Assembly: GCA_003577005.1 (NCBI GenBank)
Contig: QEUW01000150.1
Location: forward strand, 1-15,752
DNA length: 15,752 nt
Direction of reading: 5' to 3'
Source of the DNA: Chloroflexota bacterium
Lineage (GTDB): Bacteria > Chloroflexota > Anaerolineae > Caldilineales > Caldilineaceae
The notes below the pieces were generated by a model. It saw nothing but the letters and a program-made list of their open reading frames with translations, was not told where the DNA came from and searched no databases. Made by a program: the position numbers and the translations under genes. Positions 1 through 6,564 of the stretch are shown in pieces. Each line of letters opens with the position of its first letter. Positions within the stretch are counted from its first letter, which is position 1.

Positions 1-21
1 CGTTCTACGTTCTACGTTCTC
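1..21. repeat. 7-bp tandem repeat (3 units)
   Basis: Three consecutive heptamers, CGTTCTA, CGTTCTA and CGTTCTC, fill the first 21 bases and stop directly at the P450 ribosome binding site. The array may continue upstream of the window. It looks like a microsatellite. Whether it affects P450 expression cannot be seen. Confidence 0.7.
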
Positions 22-31
22 AGGAGGCGCC

Positions 32-1210
32 ATGTCCTTTAATTTTGACCCGCGTTCGCCCGAGTTTCGGCGCGACCCCTATCCTTATTACGATTTATTG
101 CTCGCCCAGGCACCGATTTTTTACTGGGAACCCTGGGGCATGACCTTTCTGAGCCGCCACGAGGATTGCAGCGAATTGCTGCGCGACAACCGGCTCGGCC
201 GCGGCGCCACGGGTGAGCCGCCGCCAACCCAGGTGGACCTGGCCGCGATGATGAACCGCTGGATGTTGCTGATGAACCCGCCTGACCACACGCGGCTGCG
301 CGGGCTGGTCTATAAGGCCTTCACCCCGCGCATGGTGGAACAGTTGCGCGGGACGATCCAGGCCATTACCGACCGCCTGCTCGACCGTGTGGCGGCTCAA
401 GGGGAAATGGAACTTGTCGCCGACTTTGCCTATCCGCTGCCCGTGACGGTGATCGCCGAGATGTTGGGCATTCCTGAGGCGGACCGCGACGTCTTTCACC
501 ACTGGTCCGATGCCCTGGCGCGGAGCCTCGACCTGACCGATGACCCGGCAATCTACGACCGCGCTTCGGTTGCCGCAGCCGAGTTTACCGGCTATCTGCG
601 GACACTGGCCGCGCGCCGGCGCGCCGAACCCGCCAACGACCTCCTGAGCGCCCTGGTGCGGGTGGAAGAGGCAGGCGAGCAATTGACCGAAGACGAACTC
701 TACGCCACCTGTGCGCTGCTCCTCGTGGCCGGCCACGAGACGACCATCAACCTCATCGGCAACGGCACACTGGCGCTGCTGCGCAATCTCGACCAGTTGC
801 GCCTGTTGCAGGAGAAGCCAGAGCTGGCTCGCACTGCGGTTGAGGAACTGCTCCGCTATGACAGCCCGGTACAGTTGACAGCCCGCACCGTATTGGAGGA
901 TATAACCTACAAGGATGTGACCTTCCACCGCGGGCAGGAGGTGGCGTTTCTGCTCAGCGCGGCCAATCATGACCCGGCGGTCTTTGCCGAACCGCACCGG
1001 CTGGACATCACGCGCCAGAAGAATCCGCACCTCAGCTTTGGCAGCGGTATCCACTACTGTCTGGGCGCACCGCTGGCCCGGCTCGAAGGGCAGATCGCCT
1101 TTGCAACGCTGCTGCGGCGGCTGCCCAACTTGCGCCTGGCGACAGCGACCCCGGTCTATCGGGACAATCTTGTCCTGCGCGGGTTGGAGTCGTTGCCGGT
1201 GACGTTTTGA
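32..1210 (+). CDS. Cytochrome P450 (soluble, bacterial class)
   Basis: A 392-residue cytochrome P450, the usual length for soluble bacterial members. It should be a cytosolic heme monooxygenase that takes electrons from a ferredoxin or flavodoxin partner. Seen in the sequence: C-helix HTRLRG at residues 86-91; I-helix oxygen-activation motif AGHETT at 233-238; the K-helix ExxR pair at E272 and R275; and the heme loop FGSGIHYCLG at 336-345, with axial ligand Cys343. All key residues are present. The ATG start follows AGGAGG at 22-27, only 4 bases away. There is no N-terminal membrane anchor. No ferredoxin or reductase gene lies next to it, and the downstream neighbour is a toxin-antitoxin pair, so context does not suggest a substrate. 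Family is certain; substrate is unknown. Confidence 0.96.
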   Translation: MSFNFDPRSPEFRRDPYPYYDLLLAQAPIFYWEPWGMTFLSRHEDCSELLRDNRLGRGATGEPPPTQVDLAAMMNRWMLLMNPPDHTRLRGLVYKAFTPRMVEQLRGTIQAITDRLLDRVAAQGEMELVADFAYPLPVTVIAEMLGIPEADRDVFHHWSDALARSLDLTDDPAIYDRASVAAAEFTGYLRTLAARRRAEPANDLLSALVRVEEAGEQLTEDELYATCALLLVAGHETTINLIGNGTLALLRNLDQLRLLQEKPELARTAVEELLRYDSPVQLTARTVLEDITYKDVTFHRGQEVAFLLSAANHDPAVFAEPHRLDITRQKNPHLSFGSGIHYCLGAPLARLEGQIAFATLLRRLPNLRLATATPVYRDNLVLRGLESLPVTF

Positions 1211-1228
1211 AGGAGACACTGGGCATGG

Positions 1229-1412
1229 GGTGTGTCCGAGACGACCCGCATTCCGGGAAAGGGCCAGCGACGCTCCGATCGTTCAATGCGCTGGCGGCCC
1301 TTTCCCGGAATGCTTGCGGGTGTGTCCGAAATTTGGGGCAGGCCGCCGACCTTCCAGGAAGGGGGCAAAGACGGTTGCTCGACCAGATGGTTCCCGCCCC
1401 CTTCCTGGAAGG
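1229..1412. repeat. Two tandem hairpin modules with related arms
   Basis: Two modules about 90 bp apart each start with GGTGTGTCCGA (1229-1239 and 1319-1329) followed by a long inverted repeat. Module 1: arms 1248-1269 and 1289-1313, complementary except for a 3-base bulge, loop about 19 nt. Module 2: perfect 17-bp arms at 1350-1366 and 1396-1412, loop 29 nt. The arms share the pattern TTCC-N-GGAA followed by G-rich sequence, so the modules look like diverged duplicates. Neither is followed by a T-run, so a simple intrinsic terminator is not obvious. They fill most of the gap after the P450 and may stabilise or end its mRNA, or be a dispersed REP/MITE-like element. Confidence 0.75.
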
Positions 1413-1465
1413 GGGTCGTGCAACCTCGCCCCTTTTTCTGGACGCACCCAATGCTTGCGAAGCCC

Positions 1466-1502
1466 TTGACAAGCCGGCGAAGTGGGCGTACAGTGTAATT
1501 AC
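1466..1502 (+). promoter_or_regulatory. Sigma70-type promoter and possible operator for mazEF
   Basis: A perfect -35 box TTGACA (1466-1471) is followed, after 17 bp, by TACAGT (1489-1494), a 4/6 match to the -10 consensus. The 8-bp palindrome GTAATTAC (1495-1502) lies where transcription would begin. MazE-type antitoxins usually repress their own promoter, so this palindrome is a candidate operator; that part is inference. The Shine-Dalgarno AGGAGG at 1511-1516 follows. Confidence 0.65.
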
Positions 1503-1530
1503 GTCTAAAAAGGAGGGCAAGTATACCCAC

Positions 1531-1803
1531 ATGATCGCACCGGTCAAGACACGTGTCATCAAAATCGGTAATTCTCAGGGTATTCGGATTCCGAAGTTGC
1601 TGTTGCAACAACTGGGTCTCGACGAGGAAGTAGAAGTGGAAGTCGAGGCCCAGGCAGGCCAGCTTGTGATCCGGCCTACCCGTTCGCCGCGCGCCGATTG
1701 GGAAGCAGCATTTGCCGAGATGGCGGCACAGGGCGATGATCAATTGTTGGATGATGAGCCTCTCCTGTTAACCGAATGGGAGGAACATGAGTGGCGATGG
1801 TAG
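1531..1803 (+). CDS. mazE: MazE/AbrB-type antitoxin
   Basis: A 90-residue antitoxin of the MazE (SpoVT/AbrB swapped-hairpin) type. Residues 1-50 form the DNA-binding beta-barrel half, with the typical VIKIGNSQGIRIPK stretch and an acidic EVEVEVEAQAGQLVIRP strand region. The tail from about residue 56 is acidic and tryptophan-rich (WEAAFAEM to TEWEEHEWRW); in this family such a tail wraps around the toxin and blocks it. The reading frame is open upstream to 1207, but that stretch is hairpin repeats. The ATG at 1531 follows AGGAGG at 1511-1516 (14-nt gap, somewhat long) and the promoter at 1466-1494. The stop overlaps the toxin start, so translation is probably coupled and expression likely autoregulated. 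Confidence 0.9.
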   Translation: MIAPVKTRVIKIGNSQGIRIPKLLLQQLGLDEEVEVEVEAQAGQLVIRPTRSPRADWEAAFAEMAAQGDDQLLDDEPLLLTEWEEHEWRW

Positions 1804-2120
1804 TCAAGCGTTTCGAGGTCTATCTGGTCAACCTGGAACCGACCACCAGGGCCGAGAGGAGGAAAACCCGCCCCTGTGTCATTGTTTCGCCGGACGAGAT
1901 GAACCGGCACATTGCAACGGTCATTGTTGCACCGCTGACCACGCAAGGCAAGCCCTACCCGACGCGTATCGTCTGCCACTTTGAAGGAAAGGCAGGCCTG
2001 GTGGTGCTGGACCAATTGCGGACGGTGGACAAGGTGCGTCTGGTCAAGCCACTCGGGCGCCTGACCAGTACGGAGCAGAAGGCGATCCTAGCGACGCTTG
2101 CGGAAATGTTTGCCGCCTGA
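1791..2120 (+). CDS. mazF: MazF/PemK family endoribonuclease toxin
   Basis: A 109-residue MazF/PemK toxin, the normal family size. These proteins fold as an SH3-like barrel dimer and cut mRNA or other RNA at short sequences, arresting growth until the antitoxin binds. Visible family features: N-terminal VKRFEVYLVNLEPT strand, KTRPCVIVSP with the conserved Arg-Pro, VIVAPLTT, and the C-terminal strand plus helix VLDQLRTVDKVRLVKPLGRL. The GTG at 1791 is 7 nt after GGGAGG (1778-1783). An ATG at 1797 is the alternative and gives a start (MVVKRFEVYLV) typical of the family. Either start overlaps the antitoxin gene (stop 1801-1803), the standard two-gene arrangement. The recognition sequence cannot be deduced. 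Confidence 0.93.
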   Translation: MAMVVKRFEVYLVNLEPTTRAERRKTRPCVIVSPDEMNRHIATVIVAPLTTQGKPYPTRIVCHFEGKAGLVVLDQLRTVDKVRLVKPLGRLTSTEQKAILATLAEMFAA

Positions 2121-2173
2121 ACACTTTACGGTTTAGGGAGAAAAGAGATCGAATCGGCACAAATCATCTCGTC

Positions 2174-2243
2174 CGTAGGTGCGGTTTCCATACCGCACAT
2201 CTCTGATTAGCAAAGACTGTGCGGTATGGAAACCGCACCTACG
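2174..2243. repeat. 26-bp perfect inverted repeat (GTAGG palindrome)
   Basis: Perfect 26-bp arms at 2174-2199 and 2218-2243 enclose an 18-nt loop. The ends read CGTAGGTGCGG and CCGCACCTACG. It sits between the convergent mazF and ABC ATPase genes and may act as a two-way terminator or mRNA-end stabiliser. The TAG stop of the ATPase gene (2239-2241, minus) lies inside the right arm. It resembles hairpins at 3565-3594 and 10153-10185, which share the GTAGG/CCTAC or near-identical termini but have different interiors. Confidence 0.85.
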
Positions 2244-3549
2244 CCGGCTGCGCAACGACAGCATTGGGTACGGGCAGGCTCAGTGTCTCGTCGCGGTCGT
2301 CATATTCGAGCAATTCAGCGTAGCGCCCCCAGTCGATCACTGTGTCGATCTGGCGGGTGGCGACCTCGTCGGGGAATTCGGGCAGCAGCGCCGTGTAGAA
2401 GAGCTTCCAGGGCAACCTGCCGTCAGGAGCGGCGCGCAGCATCTGCAGCGTCCAGTCGATCATGGGCAGGCGGCGGGCGCGACCGGCGAAGATCTCCTTG
2501 CGCGCCAGGATCGAGGCGTCGGCAAAGGCTTGTCCCAGCGGCGTAATGGTGATGTCGCCGGCGCTCACAGTGGCAAACCCCAGCATCTCGGCCATCTCGA
2601 TGGTATGCACCAGGTCGGCCATGTCCAGCCCCAGTTCGGCGTCCAGTTTGTAGATATCATACGGGCTAGGGTTGTCGTTGAGGTGTTCCAACATACCGGC
2701 CAGCGCCTCCACCGAAGATTGCGGCAGGATACGGGTCGGCCCGGCTGCACCTGGCGCCGTGCCTACCTCTTTGGCTTCCACCTCGGTGCGACCGGCAATC
2801 GCGCCATAGATACGGTCGATGAGCACCTCGAACATGGCAGACTTGCGGTCGCGGGGATGAGGTAGTTCGACGGCAAAGATAGCCGCAATGTGGCCCGGCT
2901 CCTTGCCCATGACCACGATGCGGTCGGCCATCAGGATCGCCTCCTCGATATTGTGGCTCACCATGAGGATCGCGCGGGTAGGCAACAGGCCGTTGTTCCA
3001 CAACTCCATCAGTTCCCGGCGCAGCGCCTCGGCGCTCAACACATCGAGCGCGCTAAAGGGTTCGTCCAGACAAAGCAACTCTGGCTCGACGGCCAGCGCA
3101 CGCGCAAAGCCCACCTTCTGGCGCATCCCGCCCGAAAGCTCGCGCGGATAGGCTGATTCAAAGCCGTCCATGCCGACGAGGTCGATCAGCCGTTCGGCGC
3201 GCGACTGGCGCTCGGCCGGCGGCACACCGCGCGCCTCCAGCGCCAGGGCGACATTGTCCAGCACCGTCAACCACGGAAAGAGCGCAAAGCTCTGGAAGAC
3301 CATGGTCGAATGGGGATTGACACTGGTCACCGGCTGGCCGCGGTAGTAGACCGTGCCGCTGGTGGGCGCAATCAGCCCGTTGATCATGCGCAGGAGTGTG
3401 CTCTTGCCACAGCCCGACGGGCCCAGCAGCGCCACGAACTCGCCGGCGCGGATCTCCAGGTTGATGTCGCGCACCGCAGTGAATTGGCGGTCGCCTTGTC
3501 CAAAGACACGGGTGACGTGCTCGACGCGTAGCAAGAGTTCGTTTGTCAT
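2239..3549 (-). CDS. ABC transporter ATP-binding protein, NitT/TauT type, with C-terminal AAA-associated domain
   Basis: A 436-residue ATPase that should power import through the double permease encoded just upstream. The nucleotide-binding domain (about 1-245) is complete: Walker A GPSGCGKST at 43-51, Q-loop Gln86, signature LSGGMRQKV at 138-146, Walker B LLCLDEP at 158-164, and switch His199 in MVSHNIEEA. It resembles nitrate/taurine/sulfonate ATPases (SsuB, TauB, NrtD). Residues about 270-425 form an extra domain matching the AAA-associated C-terminal domain found on a subset of these ATPases, probably winged-helix-like and regulatory. The start is 41 nt after the permease stop, with a GTAGGGGCA hairpin in between. 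The stop codon lies in the 26-bp palindrome. The substrate is not known. Confidence 0.92.
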   Translation of the reverse strand: MTNELLLRVEHVTRVFGQGDRQFTAVRDINLEIRAGEFVALLGPSGCGKSTLLRMINGLIAPTSGTVYYRGQPVTSVNPHSTMVFQSFALFPWLTVLDNVALALEARGVPPAERQSRAERLIDLVGMDGFESAYPRELSGGMRQKVGFARALAVEPELLCLDEPFSALDVLSAEALRRELMELWNNGLLPTRAILMVSHNIEEAILMADRIVVMGKEPGHIAAIFAVELPHPRDRKSAMFEVLIDRIYGAIAGRTEVEAKEVGTAPGAAGPTRILPQSSVEALAGMLEHLNDNPSPYDIYKLDAELGLDMADLVHTIEMAEMLGFATVSAGDITITPLGQAFADASILARKEIFAGRARRLPMIDWTLQMLRAAPDGRLPWKLFYTALLPEFPDEVATRQIDTVIDWGRYAELLEYDDRDETLSLPVPNAVVAQPA

Positions 3550-3564
3550 GATCCATTCGCTTGG

Positions 3565-3594
3565 GTAGGGGCAAACTCAAGTGCGTGCCCCTAC
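3565..3594. repeat. Intercistronic 9-bp hairpin with GTAGGGGCA arms
   Basis: Perfect 9-bp arms GTAGGGGCA (3565-3573) and TGCCCCTAC (3586-3594) around a 12-nt loop. It occupies most of the 41-nt gap between permease and ATPase. The TAG stop of the permease (3591-3593, minus) is inside the arm. A stem here could protect the upstream message or reduce downstream translation, as REP elements do in other operons; this role is inferred. Confidence 0.75.
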
Positions 3595-5318
3595 TGATCC
3601 ATCCGGAAACGCACTTCAGCCAGGCGGTAGAGCCGGCGCCAGAGCAGCCGGTTGATCACCACGACCAGCACGATCATGGTCAGGGTGGCAGCAAGGAGCA
3701 GCGCATAATTGCCTGCGGCGGTAGACGCGGTGATCAGTGCGCCCAAACCTACCACCTGGCTGACCTCGCCGCCAAAATGGGTATACTCGGCGACGATGCT
3801 GGCATTCCAGGCGCCGCCGCTGGCCGTGATCAGCCCGGTAATAATGTAGGGAAAAAGCGCCGGCAGCATCAACGTCCGCCAGCGCCGCCAGCCAGACAAT
3901 TGTAACAGATCGCTGGTGAAATAGAGGTCCTGCGGGATTGCGGATGCGCCGGCGATTACGTTGAAGAGCAGGTACCACTGTGTGCCCAACAACATCAACA
4001 GAATGGCCGCCAGGTTAGGACCACCCGGCAGATTGAGCAAGCCCAACAGGAGCACAGGAAAGAGCGCTGTCGCCGGCACCGAGGCCAGAATCTGCACGAT
4101 GGGCTGTAAGAGCGCCGCCGCCCGTGCGTTGGAACCGATAAAGACCCCTACGGGCACGGTCCACGCCAGCGCAATTGCTACGGCAATCGTCACCCGCAGC
4201 AGCGTTGCAGCGGCGCCCAGACTAATATCGCCCCAACTCGCCATCGGTAACGCCCACAGCAGCCGCCCGGCCATGAGTACACCATAACCTAGAGCAAGCG
4301 CCAAGATCACCCCTGCCAGCCATACCGGCCATCGGCTCGACATCGCCTTTGTGGCCGGTTCCAGACCTGGAATCACCAAGGGTGGCCGGTTGAGCGCATG
4401 GTCAAGCCACCCCATGAGAGGTTCAGCCACCCGATGGCCAAACCAGTCGGCCAGGCGCGAACGTCGCAAACCATTGAGAAACCAAGAGGTGGTGGGATTA
4501 TCGCTCTCCACTTGTGAGATATTGAAGCGTTCTGCCCAGGCGAGGAGCGGGCGCCACACCAGTTGGTCGAGCAAGACGATCAACCCTACCAGCACGCCAA
4601 TCCCCCACAATAGAGCATGGATATCGCCAGCATTGGCTGCCGTCTGCAAATAGGCACCCAACCCAGGCAAACGAAAGTCGCGGTCACCTAATGTAAAGAT
4701 CTCGGCAGCCATCAGAAAGAACCAGCCACCCGCCCACGACATCACCGTGTTCCAGATCAGCCCCAGCGCGGCGAAGGGCAACTCAACCCGCTTGAAACGC
4801 AGCCAGGGGCTAAAGCGAAAGACAGCGGCCGCCTCGCGCAGGTCCATCGGCAGGGTGGTCATCGCCTGGTAGAAGCTAAAGGTCAGGTTCCAAACCTGGC
4901 TGGTAAAGATCAGGACGATCGCGGCCAGTTCCACCGCCCAGCTTTCAGGCAGAAGCGCCGTCAGGCTGAGCAGGACGATGGGCAAAAAAGAGAGAATGGG
5001 CACCGACTGGAGGATGTCCAGCAGCGGCAAGAGCCAGCGCTCGGCCGACTGGTTGCGGGCAGCGACATACCCATACCCCATCGAGAAGACCAGCGAGAGC
5101 AGGTAGGCGGCCAACATCCGGCCCAGCGAAAGCAGCGCATAGTAGGGCAGCGACTCGGGCGCCAGGCTGATAGCCGGGCCACTCACGACCGCCGGCGCAC
5201 CCAGGGCCAGGCGCACACCAAGATAGAGCACCGCCACCACGGCCAACAGAACCACCAGGTCGCTCAAGTTAAAAGCGGTTCGGTCGGCGGTGGGGGTCTC
5301 AAAAATGCGCTCACGCAT
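3591..5318 (-). CDS. ABC transporter permease, two fused BPD_transp_1 domains, NitT/TauT type
   Basis: A 575-residue inner-membrane protein holding two complete permease domains in one chain, about twice the usual length of SsuC/TauC. The N-terminal half (about 20-260) has several hydrophobic spans and an EAA coupling loop beginning at residue 161 (REAAAVFRFSPWLRFKRVELP). After a hydrophilic linker (about 268-330), the C-terminal half has another set of spans and a second, diverged coupling loop at about 464-486 (DLYFTSDLLQLSGWRRWRTL). The chain can therefore form the whole channel as a pseudo-dimer with two copies of the ATPase. The ATG is 6 nt after the oxidoreductase stop, so translational coupling is likely. 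No substrate-binding protein gene is adjacent, so substrate assignment is impossible. Confidence 0.92.
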   Translation of the reverse strand: MRERIFETPTADRTAFNLSDLVVLLAVVAVLYLGVRLALGAPAVVSGPAISLAPESLPYYALLSLGRMLAAYLLSLVFSMGYGYVAARNQSAERWLLPLLDILQSVPILSFLPIVLLSLTALLPESWAVELAAIVLIFTSQVWNLTFSFYQAMTTLPMDLREAAAVFRFSPWLRFKRVELPFAALGLIWNTVMSWAGGWFFLMAAEIFTLGDRDFRLPGLGAYLQTAANAGDIHALLWGIGVLVGLIVLLDQLVWRPLLAWAERFNISQVESDNPTTSWFLNGLRRSRLADWFGHRVAEPLMGWLDHALNRPPLVIPGLEPATKAMSSRWPVWLAGVILALALGYGVLMAGRLLWALPMASWGDISLGAAATLLRVTIAVAIALAWTVPVGVFIGSNARAAALLQPIVQILASVPATALFPVLLLGLLNLPGGPNLAAILLMLLGTQWYLLFNVIAGASAIPQDLYFTSDLLQLSGWRRWRTLMLPALFPYIITGLITASGGAWNASIVAEYTHFGGEVSQVVGLGALITASTAAGNYALLLAATLTMIVLVVVINRLLWRRLYRLAEVRFRMDQ

Positions 5319-5324
5319 ATTGGG

Positions 5325-6353
5325 TCACACCAGTTGGGCCAGCAAGCGCACGGCGTCGAGGTTCGCCTGAGCGAGATTGAGGGTGGTAATGGGGCTGGTG
5401 CGCCAGAGCGACAGACGCTCCTGGATGCGAGCCGGCGGTCCACAGAGCGCCACATCATCCACCAACTCGTCGGGGATCGCCGCGGCGGCCTCGGCCCGCT
5501 TGCCTTGCAGATAAAGGTTCTGGACGCTCTCGGCGGCCTCTGCATAGCCATAGCGACAGACCAGATCATAGTAGAAATTGCGTCCTCTGGCGCCCATCCC
5601 GCCCACGTAGAGCGCCAGGAAGGGCTTTACCGCCGCCCGGCACTGGTCTACATCGTCGCCCACGACGACGGGTACTGAAGGCGCAATGTCAAAATCTGCT
5701 AGCGTCTTCCCCTTGCCCGCATGGGCCAGACCCGCCTCCACGCTGGGCCGGAAGACCTCATCATAATGGCGCGGCGAGAAGAAGATGGGCAGCCAACCAT
5801 CGGCAATCTCAGCAGCCAACTCTACATTCTTAGGGCCAATGGCGGCCAGATAGACGGGCAGATCCCGCCGCCCGTGGAGGATGCTCTTGAGCGGCTTGCC
5901 CAGACCGGTGGCATCCTGTCCTTGATAGGGGATCTGGTAGTGCTCACCCTGATGCACCAGCGGCTCTTCACGCGCCAAAACCTGGCGGACGATCTGCACA
6001 TATTCGCGTGTTTTTGCCAGCGGCTTACCGTACGGCTGCCCGTGCCACCCTTCCACCACCTGTGGGCCCGAAAGACCCAGGCCCAGCAACATGCGCCCAC
6101 CCGAAAGCTGGTCGAGCGTTATAGCAGTCATGGCGGTCATGGCCGGGGTACGCGCCGGCATCTGCAAGATGGCCGTGCCGAGCTTGATCGTGTGGGTCCG
6201 TGCGCCGATCCACGCCAACGGCGTGACCGCATCCGAGCCATAGGCCTCGGCGGTCCAGACCGCATAGTAGCCCAGCCGCTCTGCCTCCAGAACGAGTTCG
6301 AGCGGCAGTTGGATGGTGGCTCCTGAGTAGCCGAGCATGAGTCCAAGTCGCAT
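5325..6353 (-). CDS. LLM-class (luciferase-like) F420/flavin-dependent oxidoreductase, Rv3520c-like
   Basis: A 342-residue TIM-barrel oxidoreductase of the luciferase-like monooxygenase superfamily. The N-terminal half has landmarks of the Rv3520c-like F420-dependent subgroup: [71 protein letters not shown] and [19 protein letters not shown]. Later, [20 protein letters not shown] is also typical. The cofactor is F420 or FMN; the similarity favours F420 but does not prove it. The ATG at 6353 follows a GAGG sequence 5 nt upstream. It is the first gene of the unit with the permease and ATPase, which suggests it acts on the imported compound, by analogy with SsuD next to SsuBC; this is inference. 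No key segment appears to be missing. Confidence 0.9.
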   Translation of the reverse strand: MRLGLMLGYSGATIQLPLELVLEAERLGYYAVWTAEAYGSDAVTPLAWIGARTHTIKLGTAILQMPARTPAMTAMTAITLDQLSGGRMLLGLGLSGPQVVEGWHGQPYGKPLAKTREYVQIVRQVLAREEPLVHQGEHYQIPYQGQDATGLGKPLKSILHGRRDLPVYLAAIGPKNVELAAEIADGWLPIFFSPRHYDEVFRPSVEAGLAHAGKGKTLADFDIAPSVPVVVGDDVDQCRAAVKPFLALYVGGMGARGRNFYYDLVCRYGYAEAAESVQNLYLQGKRAEAAAAIPDELVDDVALCGPPARIQERLSLWRTSPITTLNLAQANLDAVRLLAQLV

Positions 6354-6382
6354 GGCTGCCTCGCTTTGTAGAACCTCGCATT

Positions 6383-6452
6383 TACGCAGTTAGACCTGCC
6401 CGTCAGAGGTGCAACGTACTTGGCGAGCGCATCGCACTTGAGCAACTGCGTA
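6383..6452. repeat. Spaced 9-bp inverted repeat upstream of the LLM gene
   Basis: TACGCAGTT (6383-6391) and AACTGCGTA (6444-6452) are perfect complements 52 nt apart, in the leader between the tandem array and the oxidoreductase start. It might be a regulator site or a weak stem; chance cannot be excluded at this length. Confidence 0.35.
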
Positions 6453-6459
6453 TTTTCTG

Positions 6460-6564
6460 GAACCAAACACTGTCGAACCAAACACTGTCGAACCAAACAC
6501 TGTCGAACCAAACACTGTCGAACCAAACACTGTCGAACCAAACACTGTCGAACCAAACACTGTC
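6460..6564. repeat. 15-bp tandem repeat, seven perfect copies (VNTR)
   Basis: GAACCAAACACTGTC repeats seven times with no mismatch from 6460 to 6564. The last unit overlaps the TGA stop (6563-6565) of the GT39 gene. There are no spacers between units, so this is not a CRISPR. Perfect identity points to recent expansion by slippage, so copy number probably varies between strains. The array lies between the GT39 stop and the LLM gene start on the same strand. Confidence 0.95.

Noticed and set aside
95..1219. Long minus-strand open frame (374 codons) opposite the P450
   Set aside because: Antisense shadow of a strongly supported P450; no recognisable motifs, composition typical of a GC-rich reverse frame.
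1207..1530. Upstream in-frame extension of the antitoxin, overlapping the P450 stop
   Set aside because: The extension is made of hairpin repeats; promoter and AGGAGG lie before the ATG at 1531, and the conserved domain begins there.
2179..2865. Plus-strand open frame of 228 codons over the ABC ATPase end
   Set aside because: Begins inside the palindrome and is antisense to the ATPase C-terminal domain; no motifs.
6137..6556. Minus-strand open frame running through the 15-bp array with repeated LVRQC peptides
   Set aside because: The repeat unit is a multiple of 3, so open frames arise automatically; the rest overlaps the LLM gene in another frame and has no separate start signal.
6460..6564. 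CRISPR array
   Set aside because: Units of 15 bp are directly joined with no spacers, and no cas genes are near.
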